Shown here: piece by piece, positions 61,313 to 64,000 of the stretch | Position numbering within the stretch: position 1 is the stretch's first letter | How the letters are laid out: every line of letters begins with the position of its first letter | DNA from: Parasponia andersonii | Lineage: Eukaryota; Streptophyta; Magnoliopsida; Rosales; Cannabaceae | Length of the DNA stretch: 64,000 nucleotides | Assembly: GCA_002914805.1 (NCBI GenBank) | Contig: JXTB01000225.1 | Location: 268,622-332,621, forward strand | Direction of reading: 5' to 3' | Position numbers and translations under genes: made by a program | Notes under the pieces: generated by a model | Database searches by the model: none | Seen by the model: only the letters and a program-made list of their open reading frames with translations | What the model was told of the DNA's origin: nothing

Positions 61313-63417
61313 ATGAAGTTATCATCACAATCCTTCAAACGTCTTCTTGATTCCTCCGTCTTCGAAGAAAGGTTAGTATACATCCTCTCTTTCTTATTCT
61401 CCGATTTTTCCAGAACTCTTATTTACAGATCCTAGAATAGAAAATAGGAACAAACCGTAGAACCTAAATACCGTAGAGGCTAAATATTCTGAACATAAAC
61501 CCATCCCATATTCGGATGGACTGTAAAATGGAAATTTTTAGATCCCCTTCGTTGGTTTATGGATTTTTCTTTTAGATGACTGACAGAGATGAACTCGTGA
61601 AAGAGTTTTTATTTTCTTTTTTAACGAACTGCTCAAACGATTTTTATGAATCCGTAGATCGATTAGAAAAAATTCGATGAGTAGCTTGTTAATGCAATCC
61701 TAGGATGAGACCCCAAAACTGCTCATATATAGCTAAGATCCCTGATGCTTGCATAGGACTAAATCCATCCATATTTCTTTTCAGATGTCTAGTAGTGAGG
61801 ATTTTAGGGAAGGGAATGCATTCTCAGGAGAATCTTCCAATACCAGTGTTAGCTCCAAAAACCTCGAAGATTATCTTGAGCCAGAACCCGAAATTGAGAT
61901 AACCAGGGTCAGGCAAAGTAGTCCTCGCATAGGCGACCTACCTCAAGACCAATGGCCTTAGCATATCAGAGATGCCCCTACATTCGCAACGGGTTACCAA
62001 TATGTAGAGGGAGACTGGTCATGTACTAATATAAGGACGAGCTGCACCACGAACAGGCTCAACAAAATCTTGCACAACTACAAGATCGCAATCCCTCTTC
62101 GTCTTCCTATGGAGTTCAATCAACCACATACATCACCTCGCAGAATTGCTTCATTCTCTAAAGCCGTTCTCAAATGTGGGGTCCACCTTTCACTTCATCC
62201 TTATATAAAATCTATCGTCGACTATTACAGAGTCGTTCGTTTTCAACTAACTCCAAACACTTATAGATACATGGTAGGTCTGTACATACTATACCATTAA
62301 TTAGGCTTAGAAACCCTCATACCTGAAAAGTTCGCTTGGCTTTACCAAGTGAAATCAAACCTGTTAGATTTCGGCTTCTTTTATGCGAGCAAGTGGTTGA
62401 ACCAAGCAATAAAATCTATCTACAGGGTTCACAATAACATAGGAAAATGGAAAAATCCATTTTTCCACTTTGACTATGGGGATAACGGCTTCTTTCAGAA
62501 TCTTGATAGGTAGCTTTTCAATTTATCGCCTTTTCTGTATAATCATATTTATTCTGATCACACTCATATGTCATCGCAGACAACAGGGAATGGCCCAAAC
62601 TTTCCAAAGAATAGCTCGCAAGGGTGTACAGAATCAACGACCTTCCAATTGAGGAATTCGATTGGAAAAAGCTTGGGACTTCCAAGAACTTGGTCGCTTG
62701 TGGTTTGCTTCCAAAGGGAGCTGCGTTCCCTGATCCCACCGTCCGTTCGACCAGACCCTCGAGCTTGAAAAAAAAGAAGCCGAGAAAGCAGACGGAAAAG
62801 AATACCTCATCTTCCAAACCTAGGAAATGAAAAGCGCCTGCCACCCCCACAACTTCGGTTGGCAAATGTAAGCATCTTCCTTTTTTTTTTCAATGCATTT
62901 TTTTGGTATTGATGTGTTATATTTTCAGACTGCTGCAGCTGCTGTCCTGATGCATGACCTAGTCCTCGAGTGTTTGGAGAAGGCTAAAAAAGTCGACGAG
63001 ATAACTCAAGCATTCGAGGACTCGGAGAAGGCTTGCGAGGAGGAGAAAAAAGCCTTCAATTTAGAGAGGCAGCAGCTACTCGAAGGTCTGACCAAAGAAA
63101 AGTTCGAAAAGGAGAAGCTCGAGAAAAAAATTAAAGATCTTGAAAAGACTATCTCCGAGCATTCGGATCGCATAAAGGAGGTAACAACAGAGGCAGCTCA
63201 CAAGGCTATTAAAGAGTTCAAGGCTACTGAAGTCAAGGAGCTCGAAGACAAAGCCAGTGACATCGCCTCGTCGACCATCATATACAACATTTTCTGCGAA
63301 CATCCGGACTTTGACTTTTCCATCCTCGGCGAAGACGTGGTCGAGCTTGTCCATAGTTGGAGGGAAGATGAAGCTACTAAGACTGGAGATGGTAGGGCGA
63401 GCACGGCTGCACAATAA
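61313..63417 (+). pseudogene. Retroelement-associated gene (putative gypsy-type transposon domain), decayed
   Basis: A split gene can be followed: a possible first exon from the ATG at 61313 to about 61372, a second at 61784-62509, a third at about 62587-62868 and a last at 62930-63417. The second encodes HPYIKSIVDYYRVVRFQLTP and YRYMVGLYILYH, like the domain annotated as putative gypsy-type transposon in plants. The third is basic (KKKKPRKQTEK). The last is an intact 160-residue coiled coil (LEKAKKVDEITQAFEDSEKA; EKEKLEKKIKDLEKTI). In-frame stops interrupt it at 61959, 62298, 62612 and 62828. It therefore cannot give the full protein, though the coiled-coil part remains open. Its role in the parent element is unknown. 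Confidence 0.6.
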
Positions 63418-64000
63418 TAATGTTTTTTTTTACTTCAGAACAATACGGGCTTGGTCCCCTCTTATTTGTATTTCTTTGATTGCATATAGGTGTGAGCTTT
63501 TATCAATGAATGACTGCTTTCCTTATTAGACATTTATTCCTGCAAAACAATCAACACACTAAGTCGTAATATAGAAGATAATTAATTTAATCAAGTAGTC
63601 AATCACTAAGTGACTGATCGGTACTCTATTGCAATTTGAATCCAACACACTTAAAATGGTTGTGTTAGGATAGGTTAGGTCGCTTAAGAAAACAGCAAGT
63701 ATGAGTGATGCAAACTCAATACTGTTTTTCAAAAGTTCCATGGCAAAATGTAAATATAGCAATATATCATATCGAACAATGAACGTTTTGCTTAGTTACT
63801 TTATTATTCGAGGAGGAAAATTGCGTAATACGACATCCTAAGGCATAAAGCGAGGAGAAAATCCTAGGATTTTAAGGTATTTTAGATCTTTCGACGATAT
63901 AAAATTTCGACCCCTCTAAATGGACATTTTGTATAGTTCCTTAGGAAACAAGTAGGAGATAATATTCTGATCCCACTACCCCCGAGTCTTATAGTGTTCG
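63418..64000 (+). other. Downstream part of the retroelement, running off the edge
   Basis: AT-rich DNA after the coiled-coil frame, without a recognised gag or pol. Probably the internal region of the same element; nothing more can be supported. Confidence 0.35.

Noticed and set aside
61749-61783. ATG at 61749 as the start of the retroelement exon
   Set aside because: A T-rich tract followed by CAG at 61783 makes a splice acceptor before ATGTCTAGT more likely, so this stretch is probably intronic.

Overview
The window is nuclear DNA from a flowering plant, most likely a eudicot. It is AT-rich, its genes carry many introns with GT-AG borders, and the intergenic space is full of plant transposons (MULE, hAT, CACTA, L1, SINE, Ty1/copia and Ty3/gypsy types). 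Three host genes can be modelled completely from the sequence. I did not identify the species.

Layout. 1-1480: an exon of a MuDR-type (MULE) transposase running off the left edge, followed by a TCGA-rich tandem array. 4377-17098 (minus): APC5, a subunit of the anaphase-promoting complex, in 20 exons (924 aa), with at least two DNA transposons in its introns. 19865-25931 (plus): a SWAP70-type PH-domain protein in 10 exons (500 aa). It lies head-to-head with APC5 across a 2.8-kb spacer, and its 1.9-kb sixth intron holds an L1 remnant and a MITE. 25932-39977: a 14-kb gene-poor stretch with a SINE, a hAT element with target-site duplication, a complete solo LTR with duplication, a CACTA-type MITE, CACTA-like subterminal repeats and a decayed sugar-transporter fragment. 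39978-44574 (minus): a NAC transcription factor of the NAC042/JUB1 type (358 aa, 3 exons), with long CT microsatellites just inside both introns. 45893-60042: a small TRIM-like retroelement, an 8.3-kb non-coding LTR element (LARD-like) with matching duplications and a second repeat family in its 3' LTR, a hAT-like element, a MITE and an antisense gypsy LTR. 60100-64000: the start of another retroelement carrying a decayed transposon-associated gene.

The three host genes have unrelated roles (ubiquitin ligase scaffold, membrane-associated small-GTPase signalling, transcription) and need not work together. I see no operon-like or clustered pathway and no clearly new system. The most informative observations concern transposon structure and the way repeats sit at splice sites. 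Two single N bases (10872 and 34932) show that the assembly has unresolved positions.
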